Shown: positions 1-6,446 of the stretch, one piece after another
Numbering within the stretch: position 1 is the first letter of the stretch
Layout of the letters: each line of letters starts with the position of its first letter
Source of the DNA: Actinomycetota bacterium
Lineage (GTDB): Bacteria > Actinomycetota > Actinomycetes > Actinomycetales > Microbacteriaceae
Length of the DNA: 7,752 nucleotides
Direction: 5' to 3'
NCBI GenBank assembly: GCA_009703845.1
Contig: WLFI01000028.1
Span: 1-7,752, forward strand
Notes under the pieces: generated by a model
Told to the model about the DNA's origin: nothing
The model's input: only the letters and a program-made list of their open reading frames with translations
Databases searched by the model: none
Translations under genes and position numbers: made by a program

Positions 1-87
1 AAACTCCTCGGCAAGACGGTAACCCCCGCGATGGCCGCAGAGGTCATCCAAAAGAAATTGACCACGATAGGCAAGGTAGCCGCATGA
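1..87 (+). CDS. lipB: LipB, octanoyl-[ACP]:protein octanoyltransferase, C-terminal end only (gene starts left of window)
   Basis: An open frame runs in from the left edge and ends at TGA 85-87, giving 28 residues that begin [11 protein letters not shown] and end IGKVAA. Nothing catalytic is visible: the LipB active-site Lys and Cys lie upstream of the window. The call rests on two points. The fragment overlaps the lipA start by 4 bases (ATGA at 84-87), which is the classic lipB-lipA arrangement, and the tail resembles the end of actinobacterial LipB. LipB is a cytosolic enzyme that moves octanoate from acyl carrier protein onto lipoyl-domain lysines, and LipA then adds sulfur to it. The overlap implies translational coupling within one operon. 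The fragment is too short for family assignment by sequence alone. Confidence 0.75.
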   Translation, partial: KLLGKTVTPAMAAEVIQKKLTTIGKVAA

Positions 88-1082
88 CCGAGAACCAAAA
101 GCCAGAACGAAAGATGCTTCGCATCGAGGCGCGAAACGCAGCTGTACCAATCGAACGCAAACCTGACTGGATCAAGACACGCGCCAAGATGGGCCCTGAG
201 TATCAGGCGATGCACGCCCTGGTAAAAACCGAGAACCTGCACACCGTCTGCCAAGAAGCCGGCTGCCCAAACATCTACGAATGCTGGGAAGACCGTGAGG
301 CGACTTTCTTGATCGGTGGCGCACAGTGCACTCGCCGTTGCGATTTTTGCCAAATTGATACCGGCAAGCCAAGCCCCCTTGACGTTGACGAACCGAGACG
401 CGTTGGCGATTCAGTAACGAGGATGCAGTTGCGCTACGCAACCGTCACCGGAGTTGCTCGTGATGACCTGGAAGATGAAGGATCGTGGCTCTACGCCGAG
501 ACCATTAGACAGATTCATTTGCAGTCCCCCGGTACCGGGGTCGAAATTCTGGTTCCCGACTTTTCAGGCAACCCTGATCATTTGAAGCGCGTGTTTGACG
601 CTGCACCAGAAGTGTTCGCCCACAACGTTGAAACGGTGCCGCGCATCTTCAAGCAGATTCGCCCAGCCTTCACCTACGAACGATCGCTAAACGTGATTGA
701 GCAGGCACGAGACTACGGTCTAGTCACTAAGTCGAACCTAATTCTTGGCATGGGTGAAACCCGCGAAGAAATCAGCGACGCGTTGCGACACCTTTACGAG
801 GCAGGCACCGATATCATCACAATCACTCAGTACCTTCGACCTACCCTTCGCCACCACCCCGTGGACCGCTGGGTCAAACCACAAGAGTTTGTGGAATTGA
901 AAGAAGAAGCAGAAGCTCTCGGCTTCTTGGGTGTGCTCAGCGGGCCGTTAGTTCGCTCCTCTTACCGTGCTGGTCGTCTTTGGGCTTCGTCCATGGTGAA
1001 AAAGGGTCGAGCCATTCCGGCCGAGCTTCAGCACCTTGCCGACGCAGCAGTCAAAGACGGGTTTAGCCAGGCTGTCGGCTAG
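84..1082 (+). CDS. lipA: LipA, lipoyl synthase (radical SAM)
   Basis: The product has 332 residues, a normal length for actinobacterial LipA. It inserts two sulfur atoms at C6 and C8 of protein-bound octanoyl groups to finish the lipoyl cofactor of pyruvate and 2-oxoglutarate dehydrogenases and the glycine cleavage H protein, in the cytosol. Both iron-sulfur sites are visible. The auxiliary-cluster motif CX4CX5C is at Cys56, Cys61 and Cys67, and the radical-SAM motif CX3CX2C is at Cys82, Cys86 and Cys89. The C-terminal RSSY at 291-294 supplies the conserved serine ligand of the auxiliary cluster. GMGET near residue 222 and the QYLRP segment are also family signatures. The ATG at 84 overlaps the lipB stop and has AAGG (73-76) 7 bases upstream inside lipB. 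No key residue is missing, so the enzyme should be active. Confidence 0.98.
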   Translation: MTENQKPERKMLRIEARNAAVPIERKPDWIKTRAKMGPEYQAMHALVKTENLHTVCQEAGCPNIYECWEDREATFLIGGAQCTRRCDFCQIDTGKPSPLDVDEPRRVGDSVTRMQLRYATVTGVARDDLEDEGSWLYAETIRQIHLQSPGTGVEILVPDFSGNPDHLKRVFDAAPEVFAHNVETVPRIFKQIRPAFTYERSLNVIEQARDYGLVTKSNLILGMGETREEISDALRHLYEAGTDIITITQYLRPTLRHHPVDRWVKPQEFVELKEEAEALGFLGVLSGPLVRSSYRAGRLWASSMVKKGRAIPAELQHLADAAVKDGFSQAVG

Positions 1083-1092
1083 GCTTTCAACC

Positions 1093-1785
1093 ATGGCTAA
1101 AGAGAACAAAACACCTAAAGAACCAGGTCGCTGGGGTCAAATTTTCAGACTTTTCCGCGAAACCATCAAGGTAGACAAGACCGCACTGCTGCTAGTCATT
1201 CTGGCTGTCGTTTTGAGCCTCGGTGTTGGTACCCTCTTGATTCTCACTTCTCTGAACAACCTCATCCTTTCCATCATCTATGGAGTGCTCTCGGTCACCG
1301 CAGCGATGATGATCGGCCTGCTCATTTTGTCGAGGCGCGCTGAACGAGTTGCCTATTCACGTATCGAGGGGCAACCGGGAGCGGTTGGAGCCGTTGTTAC
1401 TTCTGCGGTTCGACGCGGATGGCGCACCAGCGAGATTCCAGTTGCGGTTAACCCGCGAACCAGAGATGCCATCTACCGCTGTGTCGGATCGGCAGGAGTG
1501 GTGCTAATCGCCGAAGGTTCACGTAACGGCACCAAGACCATTCTTGACGAAGAGGTGCGCAAGTTGAAGCGAGCGACACCAGGCGTGAGCATCCACGTGT
1601 TTTATGTGACAGGCGACGAAAGTGGAACCCCGCTCGCGAAACTTGGACGCGAGATCACCGGCCTAAAGCGCACCTTGAACCGAAGCGAAGTAAGCCTGGT
1701 AAATGCGCGTCTTCAGGCCATGGGAACGAAGCTACCGATTCCAAAGGGAATCGACCCGAAGCGCGTCCGCCCGGTTCGTCGCTAA
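1093..1785 (+). CDS. DUF4191 family two-helix membrane protein, function unknown
   Basis: The product has 230 residues. A basic N-terminus (about 1-30) precedes two hydrophobic helices at about 31-52 and 57-80, joined by a very short loop, then a basic soluble domain of about 150 residues. Both ends probably face the cytoplasm. The AERVAYSRIEGQPGA block just after helix 2, GWR at 109-111, the NPRTRDAIYRCVG segment and the C-terminal PKGIDPKRVRP tail match my memory of DUF4191 proteins encoded beside lipA in actinobacteria (Rv2219 in M. tuberculosis). The function is unknown. The lipA linkage suggests a tie to lipoate or envelope biology but proves nothing. I chose ATG 1093 because it leaves a 10-base gap after lipA and the protein then begins with MAKENK. 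An in-frame ATG at 1036 would lie inside lipA and add a non-family leader. The ribosome site is weak (TAGG 1080-1083, over the lipA stop), so coupling to lipA is likely. Confidence 0.88.
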   Translation: MAKENKTPKEPGRWGQIFRLFRETIKVDKTALLLVILAVVLSLGVGTLLILTSLNNLILSIIYGVLSVTAAMMIGLLILSRRAERVAYSRIEGQPGAVGAVVTSAVRRGWRTSEIPVAVNPRTRDAIYRCVGSAGVVLIAEGSRNGTKTILDEEVRKLKRATPGVSIHVFYVTGDESGTPLAKLGREITGLKRTLNRSEVSLVNARLQAMGTKLPIPKGIDPKRVRPVRR

Positions 1786-1795
1786 CTTAAAAAGT

Positions 1796-1822
1796 TTTAC
1801 ATTCACGAAACATTTCGTGAAC
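1796..1822. promoter_or_regulatory. Candidate nitrogen-regulator operator upstream of glnA1 (perfect 9+9 inverted repeat; GlnR-like spacing)
   Basis: Positions 1802-1810 (TTCACGAAA) and 1813-1821 (TTTCGTGAA) form a perfect 9-bp inverted repeat around a 2-base centre. The same stretch also reads TTTAC (1796-1800), six bases, GAAAC (1807-1811), six bases, TGAAC (1818-1822). That is close to the gTnAC-n6-GaAAC pattern known for GlnR sites before actinobacterial glnA. It lies just upstream of a TTGACG -35-like element, a place where an activator could contact RNA polymerase. The repeat is seen directly; the regulator's identity is inferred. GlnR normally binds direct-repeat-like sites, so the strong dyad could instead serve a TetR-like dimer. 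It does not resemble the AmtR box with its CTAT/ATAG arms. Confidence 0.55.
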
Positions 1823-1825
1823 GGC

Positions 1826-1854
1826 TTGACGCGGGCTCAAAGGTAGACTTTAGA
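1826..1854 (+). promoter_or_regulatory. Candidate glnA1 promoter
   Basis: TTGACG (1826-1831) is a good -35 match. A weak -10-like TTTAGA (1849-1854) follows after 17 bases. An alternative -10, TAGACT (1844-1849), fits TAnnnT better but stands only 12 bases away. Transcription would begin at about 1856-1861, leaving a leader of about 55 bases before glnA1. The -35 begins four bases after the palindromic site. The -35 call is reasonable; the -10 is uncertain, as expected for a promoter that depends on an activator. Confidence 0.4.
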
Positions 1855-1856
1855 GC

Positions 1857-1883
1857 AGACGGCTTCGATGGAGCGCCGTTTTC
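1857..1883 (+). promoter_or_regulatory. Leader hairpin followed by a T-run, possible attenuator of glnA1
   Basis: ACGGC (1859-1863) pairs with GCCGT (1875-1879). The stem can continue inward with TTC/GAG around a GATG loop if C1874 bulges out, and outward with A1857-T1881 and G1858-T1880. TTTT (1879-1882) follows, so the shape is like a weak intrinsic terminator inside the 5' leader. It may be chance. If transcription starts near 1861 the left arm would be lost. Confidence 0.25.
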
Positions 1884-1900
1884 TCCCACTCACCTTTTTG

Positions 1901-1913
1901 AAGGGATTTCCCT
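1901..1913 (+). promoter_or_regulatory. glnA1 ribosome binding site inside a small inverted repeat
   Basis: AAGGGA (1901-1906) lies 7 bases before ATG 1914 and is the best Shine-Dalgarno match in the gap, which fixes the glnA1 start. The following bases complete a perfect inverted repeat, AGGGA-TT-TCCCT (1902-1913). As RNA this is a 4-bp AGGG/CCCT stem with an ATTT loop that ends at the base before the start codon. It could pair away the ribosome site. Confidence 0.7.
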
Positions 1914-3350
1914 ATGTTCAAGACAGCCTCAGAGGTAGTCAAGTACATCAAAGAGAACGATGTAAAGTTCCTTGATGTTCGCTTCACCGACCTACCAGGT
2001 GTGCAGCAGCACTTCAACCTTCCAGCAGCGATGATCGACGAGGACTTCTTCCGCGACGGTCAGCTATTCGATGGTTCGTCAATTCGCGGTTTCGCATCGA
2101 TTCACGAATCAGACATGCAGTTGATTCCAGACGTAACCACGGCCTACCTAGACGCGTTCCGCGCCGAGAAGACCCTGGTTATGTTGTTCGACATCTACAA
2201 CCCACGCAACGGCGAGCTATACGGCCGCGACCCACGCCAGACTGCGAAGAAGGCAGAAGCCTACCTAGCCAGCACCGGTATCGCAGACACTGCATTCTTT
2301 GCCCCTGAGGCTGAGTTCTTCATCTTCGATGACGTTCGCTACCACTACGGTCAGAACAGCTCGGGTCACTTCATTGACTCTGACGAAGCAGCTTGGAACT
2401 CGGGCCGCGACGAGCGCGTCAACGGTCTTGGCGGAAACCTTGCTAACAAGACTCCATACAAGGGTGGCTACTTTCCGGTAACCCCAGTCGACCAGCACGC
2501 AGACATGCGCGACAACATCGTTCTAGAACTAGAGGCTGTAGGCCTTCAGGTAGAGCGAAGCCACCACGAGGTAGGCACCGCAGGTCAGGGCGAAATCAAC
2601 TACCGATTCGACACTCTGGTGAAGGCAGCGGATGACGTGCTGAAGTTCAAGTACGTCGTGAAGAACGTAGCCAACCAGTGGAACAAGACCGCAACCTTCA
2701 TGCCAAAGCCACTTTTCGGTGACAACGGTTCAGGTATGCACGTGCACCAGTCGCTTTGGAAAGACGGCAAGCCGTTGTTCTATGACGAAGCCGGCTACGG
2801 TGGCTTGAGCGACCTTGCTCGCTGGTACATCGGTGGAATCCTAAAGCACGCTCCATCACTGCTTGCTTGGACCAACCCGACCGTCAACTCCTACCACCGT
2901 CTGGTTCCGGGCTTCGAAGCTCCTGTGAACTTGGTTTACTCGGCAGGTAACCGCTCGGCTGCGATCCGCATCCCGATGACCGGTACCAACCCGAAGGCTA
3001 AGCGCATCGAGTTCCGTGCTCCTGACGCTTCTAGCAACCCTTACTTCGCCTTCGCCGCGATGTTGATGGCTGGCCTAGACGGTATCAAGAACCGAATCGA
3101 ACCACACGAGCCTGTCGACAAAGACCTCTACGAGCTACCTGCCGAAGAAGCTAAGTTGATTCCTCAGGTTCCAGGCAACCTCGAAGACGTTCTTAAGGCC
3201 CTCGAGGCAGACCACGACTACCTGCTTGCAGGCGACGTGTTCACCAAGGATCTAATCGAGACTTGGATCGACTACAAGCGTGAGAAAGAAATCAAGCCTT
3301 TGGCTCTTCGCCCTCACCCTTATGAGTTCGAGCTTTACTTCGGCGTCTAG
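1914..3350 (+). CDS. glnA1: GlnA1, glutamine synthetase type I (adenylylatable, GSI-beta class)
   Basis: The product has 478 residues, the usual length for the main actinobacterial enzyme. It makes glutamine from glutamate, ammonia and ATP as a cytosolic dodecamer. The beta-grasp signature FDGSSIRGF is at 52-60. Metal and substrate ligands are all present: Glu132 and Glu134 (PEAEFF), Glu219 (HHEVG), Glu227 (GQGEIN), His276 (GMHVHQS), Glu335 (PGFEAP), Arg347 and Arg352 (NRSAAIRIP), and Glu366 and Arg368 (IEFRAPD). Tyr406 in KDLYELP is the site where GlnE adds AMP, so activity should follow nitrogen supply. The gene stands alone after a 128-base control region and converges with its regulator glnE. 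Pro, Val and Ala codons change style about 60% of the way along the gene. Family and role are near certain; transcriptional control is inferred. Confidence 0.98.
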   Translation: MFKTASEVVKYIKENDVKFLDVRFTDLPGVQQHFNLPAAMIDEDFFRDGQLFDGSSIRGFASIHESDMQLIPDVTTAYLDAFRAEKTLVMLFDIYNPRNGELYGRDPRQTAKKAEAYLASTGIADTAFFAPEAEFFIFDDVRYHYGQNSSGHFIDSDEAAWNSGRDERVNGLGGNLANKTPYKGGYFPVTPVDQHADMRDNIVLELEAVGLQVERSHHEVGTAGQGEINYRFDTLVKAADDVLKFKYVVKNVANQWNKTATFMPKPLFGDNGSGMHVHQSLWKDGKPLFYDEAGYGGLSDLARWYIGGILKHAPSLLAWTNPTVNSYHRLVPGFEAPVNLVYSAGNRSAAIRIPMTGTNPKAKRIEFRAPDASSNPYFAFAAMLMAGLDGIKNRIEPHEPVDKDLYELPAEEAKLIPQVPGNLEDVLKALEADHDYLLAGDVFTKDLIETWIDYKREKEIKPLALRPHPYEFELYFGV

Positions 3351-3409
3351 TCGATAAAAAGATTGAAGGGCCTCGACGCTTAGCGTTGGGGCCCTTTATC
3401 TTTGACTAG
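3347..3409. terminator. Nested bidirectional terminator between convergent glnA1 and glnE
   Basis: The core stem pairs 3366-3379 with 3383-3396 (AAGGGCC outer arm, ACGC inner arm), a continuous 14-bp helix with two G-T pairs and a TTA loop. Outside it, AAAGAT (3358-3363) pairs with ATCTTT (3398-3403), and CTAGTC (3347-3352) with GACTAG (3404-3409). The glnA1 stop codon lies in the outermost arm. The plus-strand transcript ends in CCCTTTATCTTT, and the minus-strand transcript has an ATCTTTTT run after the core. Each direction therefore has a stem followed by U-rich sequence, which suits a shared terminator for two converging genes. Confidence 0.85.
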
Positions 3410-3438
3410 CCGAATTGGTCTCGGTTCTGACAACCGCG

Positions 3439-6435
3439 CTAGTTTGCGAAAAACAGCCGCTCAAAGACCGTTCGCGCGCGCCTCGTGAAAGCCAGGTAAT
3501 CCTGTTCTAGAGCCGAGGCAGAACCCTTCGGATACTCGAGAATGCGCGCCAAGCCTTCGAGTTGTCGCCGGTCGTTCGGTAGAACATCCGTGCGTTTGTT
3601 TGCCCACAAAACCGAGGCCGATCGCACTCGTGATGCCAGCAACCAGGCCTCTTCGAGCACTCGGGCGTCATGGGCCTCGATCAGCCCCGCCGAAACACAG
3701 GCATTCAGAGCGTCAAGTGTCTTTGGCGTTTGAATTTCGGGATGCTTCGACCCAAACCGCAACTGCATGAGCTGAACCAGCCACTCCACATCGCTTATCG
3801 AGCCGCGGCCAAGTTTTAAGTGGCGCTTCGGATCGGCGCCCTGAGGTAGACGCTCGGTTTCAACACGAGCTTTGATGCGACGAATCTCGGTGATGGCTGC
3901 AGGTTCTAGCGACTGTGGGTACCGGTAACGATCGATCAGGTCGACGAAGTCTGAAACGAGCGCAGCATCGCCGGCAATCGGGGCGGCTCGAAGCAGCGCC
4001 TGTGACTCCCAGGTGCTGGCCCAACGTTTGTAGTACTGCTCATATGCGTCAAATGAACGAACGATTGGCCCGTTCTTACCCTCGGGGCGAAGGTCGAGAT
4101 CGAGTTCGAATTCGAGCACCGAATCGGCACTCAGCCGGCGCAGTTCAGAGACGATGCGCTCGGCTACCTTATGTGCCTCTTGGTTGTCTTCTTGAACCGA
4201 TCGATAGACGAACATTACGTCGGCGTCGCTACCAAAACCGAGTTCACCACCACCGAAACGACCCATAGCAATCACGGCAAATTCCAGAATGTCGGTGACT
4301 TTGGACTTGCCAAGATCGAGATGCTTTTCGTTTGTGATGAGCCCTAGATAACCCTCAATGTAAACCTTGGCGATGTCGGTAAGTGCTGCCTCAATCTGCC
4401 GAAGTGTTAGTTCCCCGAGCACCGCCCCCATGGCCACGCGCAGTGTTTCGCGTCGACGAAGTTGTTTCAGCGCGGCCGAAGCCTTCTCGATTTCGTCATG
4501 TCGTGACGTGATCGCCTCGGATTCACTCTGCAACTGTTCGTAGGTCTTAGGGTTTAGCTCCTCGACACGTTCGAGCCAAGCGGCTCCCTCTGGCAGCCTC
4601 TCAAATAGCTCAGTGGCTAAACGGGATAGCGACAGCACGTTGGTTAGGCGCTCCGCCGCACCCGATGAATCGCGCAGCATGCGTAAATACCAAGGCGACT
4701 CCCCTAGGTCCTCTGAAAGGCGCCTGAAGGCCAGCAGTGCTGCGTCGGGCTCACCTCCGTCACCGAACCACTGCAACAAGACGGGTAACAGCTGTTTTTG
4801 TATCGCTGCACGACGCGTTAGCCCACCGGTGAGCGCTCGAATCTGGGCAAGGGCATTCTGCGGGTCTAAAAAGCCGATTGCTCTCAGTCGGTCTTCGGCC
4901 TGTTCAGACGAGATTTCAAGATCGCCACTGTCAAGTTTCGCGACAGCCGAAAGTAGGGGTCGGTAAAAAACCTTTTGATGAAGCGAACGCACTTCGAGTT
5001 TGATCGACTCCCAGCGTTCGATGAGCTCCTGAGCCGTGCGCAAACCCATGGCACGTGCAAGACTTCGTCGCGCTTCTTCAGAAGATGGCATCAGGTGGGT
5101 GCGGCGCATCTGAGATAACTGGATGCGGTGCTCTAGCAATCGCAGAAAGCGGTAGTGCGCCGAGAACACGCTCGCGTCGGTGCGACTCAGGTAACCAGCA
5201 TCCATGAGCGCAGCTATCGCCCCAAGTGTGTCGCGCTTTCGAATAGTTTCATCGTTTCGACCGTGTACCAGTTGCAAGAGCTGAACGGTAAATTCCACAT
5301 CGCGCAATCCGCCAGGCCCAAGTTTGATTTGCGAGTCGAGTTCGGCTACGGGAATGTGTGCTGTCACGCGCTCGCGCATGCGCTGCGCCGACTCAACGAA
5401 GCCTTCACGCTGCGCACTTGCCCAAACCATCGGCTCAAGGGCCTCGACGTATCGCGCGCCTAAAGCCAAATCTCCCGCCACGGGACGAGCCTTGAGCAAC
5501 GCTTGAAACTCCCAATTCTCGGCCCAGCGCTGGTAATAAGCCACGTGTGACTCGAGCGTGCGAACAAGTGCCCCAGATTTGCCTTCAGGGCGAAGATTGG
5601 GGTCTACCTGCCAAAGGGCAGGCTCGGATGCGTTGCCATCCATTGCGCGCATCATTCTCGTGGCGAGTCTGGTTGCGATTTCGAGGGCACGAGAAGTTTC
5701 GGTGCGTTCGTTTGTCGATTCAGCGACGTAGATCACGTCAACATCGCTGATGTAGTTGAGTTCGCGAGCCCCGCACTTGCCCATAGCTATGACCGAGAGT
5801 GCTGTATCGGCAAGCTCTTGTTCGCTGAATACTCCGTGTTCTTGACCCTCGGACAGTTCACGGCGTGCCACCGCCAGACCTGCGTCAAGAGCTGCGCCGG
5901 CCAAGTCACTGAGATGAGCCGCAACCGAGGCGAAAGCCTCCTGTTGGTGCGGGTGGCTAACATCGAACGCGGCTAATCGAAGCAGTTCTTTGCGATAGAC
6001 AAGTCGAATGGCTGGCCAAGCCTTATCGGTAGCAACAGGGGCTGCGCATGTCTTAATTGCGGCCTGAAATCTCTTAGTGAGTTCTTCAGGGTTGGGTAGC
6101 TTTGATTCTGCTTTGTCGAACACCGACAGCATTGAAGGTTGACGACGAACAAGATCGACCATCGCCGAAGAAGCTCCGAAGGTAAGGCACACGCGTTTGG
6201 CTGAGTCTGCGTTTTTTAGCAGTGACTTAACTGACGATTTATCAATCTCGGCGAACTCGATTACAGCGTTGAGGGCTTGGTCTGGGTTTGCTGCTTGCGA
6301 CAGCGGAGCCAGAGCAGCGCGTGCGGGGTCGCCAACCAGCGAAACCAATTTGTCAAGCTTGGCTACCGTGCCGGCCAGATCTGAAAACCCAAGACGTGCG
6401 AGCTCGGTTAGCCCTAGCCCAGATGCGCTTGCCAC
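3439..6435 (-). CDS. glnE: GlnE, bifunctional glutamine synthetase adenylyltransferase/deadenylylase
   Basis: The product has 998 residues, the normal size for actinobacterial GlnE. It adds AMP to a tyrosine of glutamine synthetase when nitrogen is rich and removes it when nitrogen is poor. The internal duplication is visible. The N-terminal deadenylylase nucleotidyltransferase domain has GKCGARELNYISDVDV with metal residues Asp231 and Asp233, then LRPEGKSG near 279-286 and KLGPGGLRDVE at 371-381. The C-terminal adenylyltransferase domain has GRFGGGELGFGSDADV with Asp737 and Asp739, then LRPEGKNG near 782-789 and KLGRGSISDVEW at 874-885. Both catalytic centres look intact. In-frame starts are TTG 6438 and GTG 6435. 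I chose GTG because AGGA (6446-6443) lies 7 bases from it but only 4 from TTG. The gene directly follows glnA2, and its product should act on GlnA1 Tyr406. Confidence 0.96.
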   Translation of the reverse strand: MASASGLGLTELARLGFSDLAGTVAKLDKLVSLVGDPARAALAPLSQAANPDQALNAVIEFAEIDKSSVKSLLKNADSAKRVCLTFGASSAMVDLVRRQPSMLSVFDKAESKLPNPEELTKRFQAAIKTCAAPVATDKAWPAIRLVYRKELLRLAAFDVSHPHQQEAFASVAAHLSDLAGAALDAGLAVARRELSEGQEHGVFSEQELADTALSVIAMGKCGARELNYISDVDVIYVAESTNERTETSRALEIATRLATRMMRAMDGNASEPALWQVDPNLRPEGKSGALVRTLESHVAYYQRWAENWEFQALLKARPVAGDLALGARYVEALEPMVWASAQREGFVESAQRMRERVTAHIPVAELDSQIKLGPGGLRDVEFTVQLLQLVHGRNDETIRKRDTLGAIAALMDAGYLSRTDASVFSAHYRFLRLLEHRIQLSQMRRTHLMPSSEEARRSLARAMGLRTAQELIERWESIKLEVRSLHQKVFYRPLLSAVAKLDSGDLEISSEQAEDRLRAIGFLDPQNALAQIRALTGGLTRRAAIQKQLLPVLLQWFGDGGEPDAALLAFRRLSEDLGESPWYLRMLRDSSGAAERLTNVLSLSRLATELFERLPEGAAWLERVEELNPKTYEQLQSESEAITSRHDEIEKASAALKQLRRRETLRVAMGAVLGELTLRQIEAALTDIAKVYIEGYLGLITNEKHLDLGKSKVTDILEFAVIAMGRFGGGELGFGSDADVMFVYRSVQEDNQEAHKVAERIVSELRRLSADSVLEFELDLDLRPEGKNGPIVRSFDAYEQYYKRWASTWESQALLRAAPIAGDAALVSDFVDLIDRYRYPQSLEPAAITEIRRIKARVETERLPQGADPKRHLKLGRGSISDVEWLVQLMQLRFGSKHPEIQTPKTLDALNACVSAGLIEAHDARVLEEAWLLASRVRSASVLWANKRTDVLPNDRRQLEGLARILEYPKGSASALEQDYLAFTRRARTVFERLFFAN

Positions 6436-6442
6436 CAATGAT

Positions 6443-6446
6443 TCCT
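6443..6446 (-). promoter_or_regulatory. glnE ribosome binding site overlapping the glnA2 stop codon
   Basis: Read on the minus strand, the glnA2 stop TAG (6447-6445) runs straight into GAA, giving TAGGAA. AGGA (6446-6443) therefore serves as Shine-Dalgarno for glnE. Its 7-base spacing favours GTG 6435 over TTG 6438. Ribosomes ending glnA2 would sit on this site, so translational coupling is likely. Confidence 0.6.

Noticed and set aside
1036..1092. Upstream in-frame ATG that would lengthen the DUF4191 protein by 19 residues
   Set aside because: It lies inside lipA, would force a 47-base overlap, and the added residues are just lipA read in another frame. ATG 1093 gives a family-like N-terminus.
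1784..1798. AACTT-AAA-AAGTT plus TT after the DUF4191 gene as a terminator
   Set aside because: The stem is five mostly A-T pairs with a 3-base loop and would be too weak. A terminator for the lip operon is not evident here.
3422..3436. Small CGGTT/AACCG hairpin just after the glnE stop
   Set aside because: It has only a 5-bp stem and no T-run in either direction. The nearby 14-bp structure explains termination better.
3915..4268. 117-codon plus-strand frame inside glnE (also one at 4613-4966)
   Set aside because: Both are antisense shadows of the GlnE catalytic regions, with no ribosome site of note and no family resemblance.
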